Below, piece after piece: positions 1-12,362 of a DNA stretch of 64,000 nt. Origin of the DNA: Lonicera japonica (taxonomy: Eukaryota > Streptophyta > Magnoliopsida > Dipsacales > Caprifoliaceae); NCBI GenBank assembly GCA_021464415.1, contig CM038470.1:33846099-33910098 (forward strand). Direction: 5' to 3'. The position numbers and the translations under genes were made by a program. Every line of letters begins with the position of its first letter. The first letter of the stretch is position 1. The notes beneath the pieces are model-generated. The model did not search any database. It was not told the origin of the DNA and saw only the letters and a program-made list of their open reading frames with translations.

Positions 1-375
1 AATTGAATCCGAACTGAAGATACCCTAATTTTGCGTGCCATTACTTCAAATTCTTCTTCAAAACCTTGTAAGTTTCAATCTCATTCTGTTCACCGAACGT
101 TTTTGGGTCATTGCAAGCATGTATCCGAAAAAAAAAGCGAGAGCCAAAACAATAAACAAACTCTGTATCTCCCCGCCGGCATTATTGTTTGGTAGATTCA
201 AGTTGATGAGGAAAAGGGTGGATTAAATTTTTTTTGAGAAATGTGATTAAGAACTCAAGATAGGAGGATCTTAACACTGGTCGATTAATATAATCTTAAC
301 ATTAATCATCTGCCAGCAATTGTGGAAATTGTGATTAAGATCTCGGGATATGAGGATCTTAATACTCTAATATCA

Positions 376-591
376 TGTAAAATATATAGATAAGAGAGAT
401 ATATTAAATTGAATTAGATTATGTAAATCATTACAATGAAGAATGCCTTATATAAGCTTGTGTGAAACATAAATGCAGAATGTATAATAGCCTAAATATG
501 AAATATAGGATTAAAGAGATTTAGGGAAGATTGAGGTTGACTATATTAACTATATGCCTAATATAAGATATTTATATTATATATATTAACA
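376..591 (-). mobile_element. Possible short LTR (copia/TRIM-like), minus strand
   Basis: Read on the minus strand this 216-bp AT-rich block starts TGTTAATATA and ends TTTTACA, a TG...CA LTR form. It is followed directly by TGATATTAGAG (about 365-375), which resembles the tRNA-Met primer-binding site TGGTATCAGAG with two changes. No second LTR or coding remnant was found in 1-365, so it may be a lone decayed 5' LTR. The LTR call rests only on the termini and the degenerate primer site; it could be chance in AT-rich DNA. Confidence 0.35.
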
Positions 592-999
592 ATTGGTACG
601 TAAGCTTTGTTGGAATTTGGGTGGTGTACTGGGTTATACCTTCACATTTTAGAATGATTGATACTTTTTTTGTTTTTCCGTCAATTTTTGTTTTAATTAT
701 ACTATTAATGGTACTGTCATTAAATTGCATTATTAACATAAGGTTGGTTTAAACTTTGAAGACTTAACGGAAGTGAATGTTATTGAATTGCGTGGATACC
801 TACATTTAATTAAGGGTAATATTGGATACACACAAAATTCTTATTTTCATCCCGCTTTACTATTAAACAATTGACAAAAATAATCACTTTTTTCGCCAAA
901 CAACTCCCAACTCTATCTCTTCAAGCCGGTTTTCAAGACATCATATTTTTTGACACGAAATTACAAACTAACAAGCAGACAATTTCAACAAAAGAGGAC
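592..999. other. Non-coding stretch
   Basis: AT-rich sequence with no reading frame, repeat or regulatory element that I can support. The plus-strand frame at 950-1231 that overlaps its end is the shadow of a LINE RNase H-like remnant on the other strand. Confidence 0.5.
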
Positions 1000-2291
1000 C
1001 TATGTTTTGGAAGGCACATATACCCAATTTAAAGGATGCCTAGTCCCTCAAAATGGATTTAATGATCCAACGGGCATGAAAAGTAGACGATATCAGTACG
1101 AAATGAAAAACCAGATGAAACTCCTCCGCCAAGCTCTTGATGTCAAAAAAAATTGCCTCTATTTCCCACGGATGCGCTATATCCAAAAAGGCAATGTTAA
1201 TAATAATTTTAGAATCACCAAAAATAGCTAGCCCATAACTGGAGACGAAGTGAAAACCTTTTTAATGACGCCATCCAGAACTCTGCAGGACTAATTTAGC
1301 AAAACACAACCTGAATCAACCTAATTAGAACCCGAAACAAAAGCCCATCACACAAGATAAAAGAACCATCTGCCTTGATTGCCTGAAGAGAAACCAAAGA
1401 AGAAAATGCCTCCCAAGCAGTAGAAAAAAAACTAAAGCTGTAAACCGAGCAATCTGAAGTCAAACACGAAGCTCGATGAAATACAAAACACGGACACTTT
1501 TCCACCTTTTCAAAAAGAAGCGAATTCCTCGCTTTCTATAAAGTCCAGGCAATATAAACCAGCGCCTGGAACAAAGACCTATTAGCTACTCCACTGTTAA
1601 CCAAAACATCAAACCATTTAGTAGCACATACCAAATCTCAGCAGCAAAAGGGCACCTGAAAATCAAATGTTCAATGGACTTTATTTCATTATTACATCTC
1701 GGACACAAGTGGAAGAACCGCGATTTATAACCCATATGAAGGCCTCCCTTATGAAGGATTTAACAACCTTTAAGGACACTAGGCTAGAACCACGAAGGCC
1801 TATTACATTTTTTAGCTTCCAAAAACGAGAAATCAGGAAAATAAAGACATGATAATTTTAGCCCAATAAGCATTTGGATCATTAATAAGTCTACAACCTT
1901 TCTTAGCTAACAAATTAAAGCTTGGTTAAAACTCTATTCTCTAAATCCTAATCCCCCACAAATTTCTAGTTTCGATTTGTCTTCCCATAGTTTCCAACTA
2001 ATTTTTGGCTTGCCGAGGAAGGTTCCCACCAAAAGGGCCTAACACAAGAGTTCAAACACTTACAAAAATACAAACAAAAAAAGAAACACAACATGACATA
2101 AGCCAAGTTTGCTTACAATCCTTCACTTTAACAATGACTATGTCGAAGATGAAACCGAGGACTTTCCCTTTTGATCTACCCCAAAATGAAGGTATACCCA
2201 AATACTTCACATTTATATCCATAAGTTGAACTCCCAATTTTTCACAAGCCTAGCTTTTACCTTCTTCACTAACATTGGCCGAAAGATGCAC

Positions 2292-2594
2292 TGTTGATAA
2301 TGGTTGGCTCAAACCATTGATCCCACATGGAAAGATTTGGACTGGTTTGATCCAAGGTGGAGATTGTTGAGAATGGTTGGCTCAAACCATTGATCCCACA
2401 TGGAAAGATTGTAGAACTCAACATAGGTATATAAGTGGGGGAGAGTCTCCACATAGTAACGAGGCCTTTTAAGGTAAAAACCTCACACCTGTGGCCCAAA
2501 GGTGTTTAAGTTGGAGACAGTATCGTTACTATGTGCGCGAACCGACGGGCACGGCTGGTGCCCCGGGCCCGACCCAAGTGCCAGCGGGCACAAT
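2292..2594 (+). repeat. 5' LTR of TRIM-like element, rearranged
   Basis: The LTR contains two copies of its own first about 45 bp (2292 and about 2364). They are separated by a segment ending GATCCAAGGTGGAGAT that is otherwise found only just before the 3' LTR (3031-3047). This suggests an LTR / internal-end / LTR junction was captured by recombination. A TATA-like TATATAAGT lies near 2429, in the right place for an LTR promoter. Confidence 0.75.
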
Positions 2595-2597
2595 AAT

Positions 2598-2610
2598 TGG
2601 TATCAGAGCC
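2598..2610 (+). promoter_or_regulatory. Primer-binding site (tRNA-Met) of TRIM-like element
   Basis: TGGTATCAGAGCC is complementary to the 3' end of plant initiator tRNA-Met, the usual primer for plant LTR retrotransposons. It starts three bases after the LTR end. Confidence 0.85.
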
Positions 2611-3047
2611 GATGGTGGATCCATGAACTTGTGAAGCAGTACCGGTAGCTAGACTCGGTGGAGTCGGAAGAACTCGGTTGAGCCTAAGGTGATAAGTCGC
2701 TACAAAAAGCGTCCCGGTAGCTAGACTTGGTGGAGCCTATGGTGGAGTTAGACTCGGAGAAGCCGGGGGTGGAGGTTCCTCGAGTAAGGTGAAATAGGGT
2801 GTACCTCGAGGTGTTGCTATCAAGGTGGTTGTGCAGGTTCCTTGAGTAAGGTGAAATAGGGTGTACCTCGAGATGTGTGCATTGACTAAAGGTGGATAAT
2901 CTTGCGGATGGACGTTGTTGAGTGGTGACCTACATGGACAGTCCAAAGGCGGATTCATGGTGGACTATGGTATAGGTCTAGGTGGAGCTGGATCGGTGTT
3001 AGTCCAAGGTGGAGCCATGGTAGACTGGTTTGATCCAAGGTGGAGAT

Positions 3048-3178
3048 TGTTGATAATGGTTGGCTCAAACCATTGATCCCACATGGAAAGATTTGGACTG
3101 GTTTATCGTTACTATGTGCGCGGACCGACGGGCCCGGCTGGTGCCCCGGGCCTGACCCAAGTGCTGGCGGGCACAACA
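3048..3178 (+). repeat. 3' LTR of TRIM-like element, internally deleted
   Basis: It begins TGTTGATAATGG like the 5' LTR and ends with the same GC-rich block (GACGGGCCCGGCTGGTGCCC region) and GCGGGCACAACA. The middle, including the TATA-like motif, is missing. Confidence 0.8.
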
Positions 3179-3773
3179 CTCCAGACTTTGCAAAATTGAT
3201 CATTTGACCCGATCGAGGCTCTGCCATTCTCGTCTAAAAGAGACAACAAGAAGTTAAGGCTCTTACCTTCTATTTCTGAGAAAAATATCGAGTCATCAAA
3301 AATAGATGGGACAAAACCGGATTGTTTCTCTTAATTTTAACTCCTATAAAAGATCCACTAACGATTCCCACAACAATATTGTGGGAAAGCATATCTTGAG
3401 CTAGAAGGAAAATACAAGGCGATAACAGATCCCCTTGCTTAATCCCCAATGTGGAAAAAACATTGAAGAAGGCTCTCCGTAATCAGAACCCGAAAACAAA
3501 CTGAATTAATGCATTAAGAAATGAGGTTAATCCATTTTTGATCAAACCCCATCTTTGACATGTTAGCAATCAGAAAATTCCATTCCAATCTATCACAAAC
3601 CTTGTTGGGATCAATTTCAAAAGCTACATTTTAGTTTTTTTTTCCTTTATATATATATATTCTAACAATGAAAACACTGCCTCTTAGATCGCATCATCTA
3701 TCATCAGCTTACAAAGCTAAGCATTCATGTCTGGAGAAACAGGTCAAAGAACAACAACCTATAAAATATTGTC

Positions 3774-5281
3774 TGTAGGTCGGAAAATAACCTAGAGGGG
3801 GGGGGGTGAATAGGGTTTTTAAAACTTAATCGGATTTTTAAAAATGATTTAAAAATATTTGATGTCTATATTTATCAAGCAATCAAGAACAAAGTTAATT
3901 CCAAACAGAATGAATAAATAGCACAATATAATAGAGCAAGAGATAGAAAGATTGAAGCGATCGAAGTCGAAGATTTTTTGTCCACACGGTTCGGCTTGTT
4001 CCCTTTCTCCGCGCTCGGTTAGTTCTCCAAGAATTTTCACTATAACCGATATCCTTCCGGGTGAAGATCAAACCTCTACAAGTGTATTCTTATCACACAC
4101 TCTCACAAGTATTGAAAACACCTTCAATACTTTCACAAGAAATCCCTCTTGCTAATCTATAAGATACACCTCTCACAATTATGATTCAAATGAGTTTTGG
4201 TGACAAACACCAATGTACAATATCTCTCTTGTATATGACAAAATACAAATGAAGCTCAAACTAAGAGATATCAATATTGATCAAAGTATATAGCTCAAAA
4301 ATGAAAGATTGATTAAAATATGTTCTTGAATCTTTGTATATTTGAATATATGAATAATAAAGTATTAGAATGATTCAAGGTGTGTTAAAACATGTCTAGG
4401 ACCTCATATTTATAGCTTGCAAAACCATATGGCCGTTGGGGATGATTAAGAGAGGTTTTGGCTCCAAGGTATACATTTTCAAATTTTCCAACAGCTAGTT
4501 TTGACAAAAAATTCAAATTTTTTTTGTTAATTTCTCCCAATTTGACCGTTGGATCATGCTCAAATTTTTTTAAAAATTGCCAGGAGATGTTGTCGAACTA
4601 CTGTAAAAATTTCAAAATGATCGGAGTTCGGGAAGGCCTCCATCTTACCGTTAGATCAAAACTGGGCAAAAATTGAGCGAATTTTAAATGTAAAATAAAA
4701 ATATTTTTGCAATTTAACAATTTAGTTCCAAATAAAATTATAATGATTTTTGAACCTCAAAGATATGTTTCTAAGATACCTATTTTTATTATAGCTTAAA
4801 ATATGATCATTTAAAATTAATATGAATTTATTTTGAAACTCAGTTTTTGTAAAATGATGTTTTTCAAATAAATTCAATTCCAAGCTAGTTTGAATCAATC
4901 TTTAAAAGATGCATGAATATGTTTGAGCTATAGGGATTTGATCAATAAAGTAACTTTACATAAAATCTAAGCACTCACTCAATTTAATGATAATTCGAGT
5001 CTTCGTGATGCTCGATTTTCTTGTGCGTATCTTCACTTGTTTGATGTTCTTGATTTTTTCTTGGCTTTGTATAGCACATGTACATCACTTGAGTTCACTT
5101 CTTGTGAGTAGAGGAGTTTGTAAAGCTTGTGTGAGATTTTAATTGCTTCGGTTTGAAGTTATACTTGGTTGAAAGATATATCGGTTAAAATGGCTATTAT
5201 CATTGGAACAACCGAGTTAAATAACACTTTATTAACTTATTGTAATTATCAAAATAAGATTAATTGACTTTAAGGTCAACA
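3774..5281. mobile_element. Solo-LTR-like element X, copy 1
   Basis: A 1508-bp block has termini TGTAGGTCGG and AAGGTCAACA, that is TG...CA, with near-identical flanks (TTGTC on the left, ATGTC on the right). It contains a 9-10 G run near 3798 and many short ORF-less AT-rich tracts. A second, diverged copy is found at about 10590-11419 plus 26557-27178, sharing motifs such as the GTGTTTGTC-like block, TCAATATTGATCAA, GAGTCTTCG and the AAAATAAGATTAAT...GGTCAACA end. I saw no primer-binding site, polypurine tract or protein, so a solo LTR is the simplest reading. Confidence 0.6.
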
Positions 5282-7790
5282 ATGTCAAAATTCCTGCTTC
5301 TCGACCCAAAAAACAACACAAAAAAAAATTTGCAATATACTTCTTCAATTGTGATTCATCCAAAACCCACTATCTATTGTGCTCACATGCACATGGACTG
5401 GGCCAACAATACCGAATTGGTCTACCGGTAGCCCTTTGAAAGGAATTAGACCAAAGTAATTTTATTTAATTATTTAAAGATTCATAAATTATTTTTGTAA
5501 TTTTCTATATAGCTTATTCCCATCTCTAAAAAAAATAAATTTTTTGTGTGTTCTTAGGTCTAAAGGTCTCTTAATTTGTTCTAGCGATGTTAAAAGCCTA
5601 TGAGAACTTAAAACTTTTAAGTTTGAGTCTCATCAATGCAATGTAATAGTTTATATTTTCTAAAATATATATATATATAAGATATATGAGGTCTTCGTAG
5701 TTTTCTTCTACACCTCGGAGAGATCTCCCCTTCCTTTTGATAACCCCTGCAATCCTCATATCTTGTCTCATCCTCCCTCCGACAAGTGTCCTCTTGATGA
5801 CCGTCCCAAAAACAAGCCGGCAGAAGAACTATAAAAGGGGATGAGTTGGGGAGTGGTTGATTGAGTAGATTTTTAAAATATTGTTTTGTGAAAATAATGT
5901 GTTTTTTTTATATTAAAATTTCAAAATCAAAATGGGGTAAGGTTCTAACTGGATGGGTGCAATTAAGATTAATCTTCTTTAAATTTCAAGCATTTGATTT
6001 ATATATATATATATATATATTTATTTAAATCAAACCAAAAATACTGCAATTAATTAGAAGTTAAAACATAAGCAAGCCAATCCCCGGACATTATTAGACC
6101 CCTATGATGAAGAAATAGAAATACCGGAAAACACTAACTTGTGAGTGATGAACGCATAATATTGTCATTCATACACTCATTTTCGGAGTTGTTTGACGCG
6201 TTTATTTCTTTAAAACTATTCGGTTCGCCAACTTATTTTGCAATTAGTCTTGTAGCACTTTTATATTTAACAATGCTTGAAAAGGCACATTTGTATTTAT
6301 TTTGGTGTTTTTAAATTTCAAAAAATATTGTATTCAATACAAAAGGGCATCTTAAGATGGTGGAATTTTTCATAGGACAAAGGGCATTCAGGAAAGTGAA
6401 TTTTTCATGTGACCAAAACCATCCAAGATAGTAGATTTATTCATGAAGAATAAAAAAAATTATTGTTTATTTTTGGTATCCAACACAACACTCTTATTTA
6501 TAGTCTTCATTGTTGTATTGGAGAGGGATCTTTATTATTTCTCATTTCTCAATTTATATAGAGCTTGTAATAGTTTTTAGAGAGCGAAATGGAGTTCATT
6601 TCTATAATTTTCGTCTCTACATTTATTATGGAGTAAATTTATTTGTTAAGACTAAAAGATGAAGTTTGCAATGCATTAATTATGTAAGTTCCATTCTCAT
6701 TCCATTGTTAGTATTGTTAAATACTTTTAGAATCCTTCATCTTCTCTATTTAATCAACTATTCATAAGCTAGTAAGATAATTTTCATATGATGATTTGAC
6801 TTTATATGCCTTGTATACATAGATCTCAAGCATTAATGAGGAGATGATACACTTATGTATTTTTTTACTAGCATATGTCCATTCCTTTTATGAATGAGAT
6901 ACTTTTCATTGCCAAGCATGATTAGTCTTTTAATATTCATTGAAACACCATAAATTTGATATTCTAATCCTTGTATACTTTAATGGTATGTTAAGTGCTT
7001 TCTACACTTTATATGATTTTGAGACTCGTCATTTTCTTAGTTAAAGTGTTGCCAAAGACGATTTTTTAAATTTATGTCATAAATAACTTCATTAATCATT
7101 CTAAGGATTCAATTTGAATTTATCAAATATGTCTATATAGGACGGTTTGACCTCCACCTAGACCTCCCAATCTTAGACAAATGAAATGTTACGATTGATT
7201 GAGCTAAACTCTTTGTAGTTGACCTTTTCATAATCAAGTCAATTAGCTAGGGAAAACTAACAATGAGTTCTCAAATGGCTAGTTTAAATTTATGCATTTT
7301 CTTTTGGTGTATCTCAAGTTTGTATTTTGGTTGAACATTATATGAGAATGGGTTGCACTTACTTCACACCCTTTGTTACAAGATAAAAAGGAAAGATACA
7401 CTTATCTTGACTTTTGCTTACACCCTTTCTTTATATGTCATTTATATGAGAATGGGTTGCTTTTACTCCACACCCTTTTACATAGAAATGGGTAAAATAC
7501 TCAATACTTAGGAATTGCATTGAGAACTTTAAATGAGGTTGATTCGACATAACTTTGCAAAACAAATGAATTCTATAATGCCTTAGCCTTTTCTCATATA
7601 TTGTTACATCACTTTAATTTTTATTGCAAGACTTTAAAATCAACCATTGAAATCATCTAATTAAATTCTCTTAACAATGCCTTAAACTCGTAATCACCAC
7701 ATCGTCTTTCCGACTATCCTTGTTGTTCGACACTTAAACTTACCAAGTATTATAACTTGACAACCTACACTTGAGTACCTAAGCACGGAA
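5282..7790. other. Non-coding stretch
   Basis: About 2.5 kb of AT-rich DNA with no supportable gene. It holds (TA)n near 5660 and 6000-6020. It also holds a short direct repeat, TTATATGAGAATGGGTTGC followed by a CCACACCCTTT-like block, at about 7340 and 7443. It may be old transposon sequence, but I could not assign it. Confidence 0.5.
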
Positions 7791-7799
7791 GTATTTTTG

Positions 7800-10589
7800 G
7801 CGCTTCACTCCACCATTCTCCTCCTTCTTTTTCACTATTCATCATCTTCAAACTTGGTCATCCTTTACGGGAGCTTGAGGTCGAGCTAGGGTTTCACAAT
7901 TTGAATGTCTACGCTTCATCAACTTATGGATTTAGCTTCTCTAAGGTGGAGACACTACTTCTAAACTCGTTTTTCAAAGATTTACATGTTGCGTTAGAGT
8001 TTCTACTCAAAATTGGGGATTGTTTGAAAATCCTAGGTTATTTGCATTTCATGGGATTTATGCTAGATAAAGCTTCGATTAATTATTCATATTGATAGAA
8101 TATGACTTTAATTGCATGATTTAAAGTAGATACATGTTTTAGCTCATATGTATAAAGATTCATAATGAACCCATATTTTAGTTACATGTTTGACTTAAAA
8201 ACTGGGGGTTTTGGGGTTTGTGCATAGTAACTGGTTGATTATGGGTTAGGAACGATAGATATACATAAATATATAATTTGTTAAGAGTGTGGAACATTAT
8301 CTGCAAGAATTGTACCAAGAACCCACTAAAGCGAAACTGTATGTAATAATCTTTAAATCTAGTGTCTTATGTAGATTATTGCTAGAATTAGCAATGAAAA
8401 TACAATCTTAGTACATACTAGAAATGAGATGAACGTAAATTGGTGAGTCACGGGTTACCGTAGCCATAATAATAAGGGGCTAGCATGCTGCAAGCTTACC
8501 TGTTAGGCGAGAATCGTAAGAGCTGATGCTTAGCTTGATAGAATAACATGAGAACTTGAATAAGAATCATACGTATTAGGTTTTACACACGTGAATCCAT
8601 GTATGATATAACATACTGATAACACACCGGTGGGCCGTTAAATGTGAATAACAAAGAGACGATAAGGTTATGGATTATAAGCGTGATAATGACGCTTATG
8701 ATGATGATAATAAAGTCGGATTATGAATAACTATGCTTGGAATAAAGTAGATAATTATTTAGTGTTAAGTACCATATTATTATGATGGCTTTTTCATGCC
8801 TTGTTATTCATTGATTAATATTTTGGCCAAATTATTTATGTGAATAATAATTGTAAGGTTGTAGCTTTACCATGGCGGGTTGTAGCCACCATGGAGGCTT
8901 GTATCCTGCCATATGATTGGGTTGTAGTCCATTTAATACGGTTGTAGCTGCTATGTTTTGGAACCCCAACTGATTTAGGGTTGGAGCCCTATACAGTGCA
9001 ATTGTGGTAGCCTGTTATGTTATCATATCGATGTATATTGCCTTCTCGCTGATGACTATTCGTAGTCCTACATTTAGTATCTTTCCTAGCTTGCGGATTA
9101 GTTCATGTGATTCTATTAATGGGACTGTGTGTTCCGGAAAGTAGTAACCCTACACTTAGGCGAAAGATCCTAATGTAGTTTTCTCCTTTGAGGAACTTGC
9201 TTGTACGGGTGTTTTCTTTGAAAAAATGTCTTGCGTGGATTTAACTCCAAATGAATTACAAGTTACGACCAAGTCCCTGGATAGTTCGCTCATTTGGAGG
9301 AGACACGATTAGTTTAGAGCTTGGGATCTTTCGGGAGCTAATGCTCTAAGCCTGATTGATTGCGGGATGTAAGCTTGAGGCTACTAGAGATATAAGGATG
9401 TTGACTCTTACTTGATTATTATTATTGTTATTATTTCCATCATATCTCTAAATGCTAATATAAACTTCTCGTATGATATTGTTATTGACCTATGTGATTA
9501 TCGGCAAACTAGTATGGCCTTTTGAGGTATATGGCCGGATTGCAGGATATACACAAATAACTAAGATCAAATTGACAAGTATGGTTAATGGAATAGTTAA
9601 ATAAGAGAACACTATAACGTAACACCTTAGATGGACGATCTAGGGAAAATGCCAATTAGTCGGCCAAGCAAGGGATTCATAATGAACTAATTACGAAGAG
9701 AAAACAATAAATGCGTGGCTATTAGTTACCGACCCTCGGTATTGGTACTGGATAGTATCATATAGTGTTGAATTACACTTGAGAGCGAATCCATTGTAGC
9801 ATGACGAACCTTAGGAAGCTAGTGTTTGTGATTAGATGGTTTTATACCAACGACTCTCTAGTGATACGAGAATTGGAAAAGAGTATTCCATGAAACATCT
9901 AGGGTCGAGATCGGCTAGTCTGGTAGATAGCTTCCATTGACTAGGACGGGAATCCTAGTGAGGTTCGGCATGCACTTGTGTTTGGATTGCATTGCATTGT
10001 TTCCAAACTATCCTAGTAAGGTAAAGTATTTACTTTATATGAAAACTGCACATGCCTGTGTATACAATGTCTACTTTTTATACAAAATTATGTAATTCCC
10101 ACTAAGCCGGGATTTGGCTCATTCCCCTTTTCTAGCTATCTTGTAGGTTGGGATTCGGGGATTGGAGCTGGTGTGTCAGTTTAGAAGTCCTCTTTAGTCG
10201 TTTACGAAAGGGACTATATTGTATACTCATTTTTTGTGTTGTTGTATTTTATTTAAACTTTGTTTAAGAACTATACTTTGGTTTTGATATGTATAAAGTG
10301 TTTCAAGCAAACTTGTATAGATGGTTTCATATGTGGAGTGAATTTTAAATGTGATTGGATGTGATTACAATTGTGTGAAGTGATTTTAAACCTTACAGCT
10401 TGGTTTATTACATAAACGAACTCCGTATACCGAAATTTTTCAAAATGAGATTTTGTCGGATCACACTTTATTTAAGAAAATTTTTTAAAAATTGTGATTT
10501 TATATATTTAAATCCGTTGTCGCGTACAACATCCGTGATTTACCAGGTCCTGGAGATGAAAATTTCGTAACAAGATTCAGGGCGCCACA
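7800..10589 (+). mobile_element. Gypsy-type LTR remnant A
   Basis: The right end reads ...CTGGAGATGAAAATTTCGTAAC...GGCGCCACA. This is the same terminus, in opposite orientation, as the LTRs of the gypsy element at 17747-26140 (TGTGACACCCCGAATCC...). The body is collinear with remnant C (27.6-33.9 kb): GAGCTAGGGTTT, TCTACGCTTCATCAACT, TTCTCTAAGGTGG, GACGCTTATGATGATGATAA and the CCCACTAAGCC block all recur in order. The left end is not clear. No internal coding region adjoins it, so it looks like a truncated or solo LTR. Confidence 0.65.
8855..9010 (+). repeat. Degenerate GTTGTAGC-type tandem repeat inside LTR A
   Basis: GGTTGTAGC or a close variant (GGTTGTAGCC, GGTTGTAGTCC, GGTTGTAGCTGC, GGTTGGAGCC) recurs six or so times at irregular 25-40 bp spacing. 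It is imperfect and embedded in the gypsy-type LTR. Confidence 0.55.
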
Positions 10590-10599
10590 TCTAGACCAT

Positions 10600-11419
10600 A
10601 CGTCTGCACCCGAGTAGTTCCCCCAAGAAGTTCCACTAACCGATTTTCTTGTGGGTAGAAATCAAACATCAATACAAGTGTAATTTTCTCACTTTACTCT
10701 ACAAGTGTGATTCTTCTCACCACACTCAACACAGGAAGATCTTTGTTGCTATAATATGAATATTCCTTTCACAAAAGAATAATATAAGTGATTTGGTGAT
10801 GCACACCAATGAACGACAACTCTTAAGTGTTTATAAGATACAAATGAAGATTACGTTAAAGTTATCAATATTGATCAATAATTTATCTCAAAGATGAATG
10901 ATATGATCAATGCAAATGATTGAATTCTTGAATATTATGAATAGTTGAAAAATGAGTTTGTATAGTATTTAAGCTTATTAAAATGTGTTTTAGACCTCCA
11001 ATATATAGTCCCAAAAAGTATATAGCCTTTTTAGAGGTTTCGAAGAGTTATTACTTTGAAATAAGACAAAAATCAAAAGTCCAACGGCTATATTACGAGG
11101 CACCAATCAACTGAGCAAAGTCATCAATCAACTAATGGCCATCAGTCAACTAATCAAAGCTTATCAGTCAATTGTTGGGTACTGTCTAACAATCCAAAAT
11201 CCCAAAAATTGGACTTTTACAATTTTGATCCAAAATTAATTTTAATGCTTGATAAATGTTAATACAATGTTTTTAAGATACCTATTTTCGTAAGAGCTCA
11301 AAATATGTTTGTTCTAAATTAATGTGAATTTATTTTAAAAAATGGTTTATAAAGAGATGTGTTTTTAAAAGTATTCAAGTGCAAGCTTGTTTGAATCGAT
11401 CTTTAAATGATGTAAGATT
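10600..11419. mobile_element. Element X, copy 2, left part
   Basis: This shares ordered motifs with element X copy 1: CTCCAAGAAG-like start, GATCAAAC..CAAGTGTA, TGGTGA..CACACCAATG, TATCAATATTGATCAA and AAGCTTGTTTGAATCGATCTTTAAA. It ends at the target duplication AGATT (11415-11419), where the copia element begins. It resumes after the copia element at 26557. The left end next to LTR A at 10589 is unclear. Confidence 0.65.
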
Positions 11420-11826
11420 TGAAGAAATAAGATCTAGAATTTCGATATTAATTCCAAATAATAATCCTAAGTTGCAGCATGTTTTAATCAAACAACACTA
11501 TGCATAAGCATTAGATTCAAGGGTTACCTAGAATAGATGAACCCATAGTCGTCGTGCTCTTGTGTCTGCTATTGAGGAGAAAAACTATCTCTATTCTACA
11601 ACGCCTTTAGGGTTTGTGCAATTTCAATGGGTCAATTACAATACACTATAGAAAGAGATAGGGGCCTCTTCTTTTATTAAAATAAATGGGTCCATCTACC
11701 CATTATAATGAGCCCATACAAAAGAAAGCCTACCCACATTATTATACTCTAATATTTGGCATATAAATTAATATGAGTATTAAATAAATAATTCTAACTA
11801 TGCTAGTCCAAATAAATAATCTAACA
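11420..11826 (-). repeat. 3' LTR of copia element
   Basis: 407 bp, TG...CA on either strand, matching 26150-26556 end to end without large gaps. The neighbouring minus-strand purine tract shows this is the 3' LTR. Confidence 0.93.
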
Positions 11827-12362
11827 ATCTCCCACTTTGACTGCATATGTCATGTTTATTAAAACAATACTTAGATTAATTCTATAATATGTGGCCATAA
11901 TAAGATGCCAAAATAGAGCAAGCATTTTCAACAATTGGTCCAAAATGAGATCATAAGTGCCATAGCGATATAGAAAATCATACTCGATAGGGGTATTGAC
12001 ACCATATATACACCATGCACATACATATCTCTGTGACCCAACAAAATAGTGGGATGTGGAAAGCATACAAAATTTTATCACATCATGCTATGTTAAAATC
12101 AAAATGGCCCTAGCATTAGCCCACGATGCTTGCTAAGATTTAATAAATATCTCAGTATAATACAACATGAGACTGGGTCCAAAATGTCTCGAATCAATAT
12201 GCCATAAATCAATAAAACTGCGTAGGATGACAACACTATATGGCATCAACAATATTAATAATCACAATAATGATGTTAATAATTGCAACAATAATTTATC
12301 TAAAAGAAATCTCTAGACATAATAAAGTATAATATTTCTTCAAATCACAATATAAACTCCCA

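Larger units (their letters stand above)
2292..3178 (+). mobile_element. Short non-autonomous LTR element (TRIM-like) nested in LINE
   Basis: An 887-bp insertion splits the LINE reverse transcriptase, and the reading resumes on both sides with CACT shared at the two junctions. It has a 5' LTR (2292 to about 2594), a tRNA-Met primer-binding site TGGTATCAGAGCC (2598-2610), about 440 bp of internal sequence with no coding capacity, a purine stretch AAGGTGGAGAT, and a 3' LTR (3048-3178). Both LTRs begin TGTTGATAATGG and end in GCGGGCACAA. The 3' LTR lacks about 200 bp that the 5' LTR has. The small size and lack of genes fit a terminal-repeat retrotransposon in miniature. Plus orientation is set by the primer site. 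Confidence 0.85.
1000..3640 (-). pseudogene. Decayed plant LINE (non-LTR retrotransposon) ORF2
   Basis: Translating the minus strand from high to low coordinates gives the ordered pieces of a plant LINE polymerase, broken by stops and frameshifts. Reverse transcriptase comes first, with DRLEWNFLI, KMGFDQKWINLI and a degenerate FADD box followed by SIFFSEIE (3250-3600). Then GQMINFAKSG (about 3190-3215), KYLGIPSFWGRSK (about 2170-2215), KISWKLWEDKSKLEICGGLG (about 1950-2015) and the zf-RVT zinc motif CPRCNNEIKSIEHLIFRCPF (1660-1715). An RNase H-like tail follows, with GDSKIIIN and the WEIEAIFFDIKSLAEEF stretch (1100-1230). This order is that of plant L1-type ORF2. The endonuclease half and ORF1 are absent. 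The RT domain is interrupted by the short LTR element at 2292-3178. It is certainly non-functional. Confidence 0.85.

Noticed and set aside
950..1231. 93-codon plus-strand open frame
   Set aside because: It lies opposite the RNase H-like tail of the decayed LINE, which reads well on the minus strand. The plus frame has no family features.
8855..9010. CRISPR-like spaced repeats
   Set aside because: Repeats are short, variable and irregularly spaced, and sit in a plant LTR. No CRISPR arrays are expected or seen.
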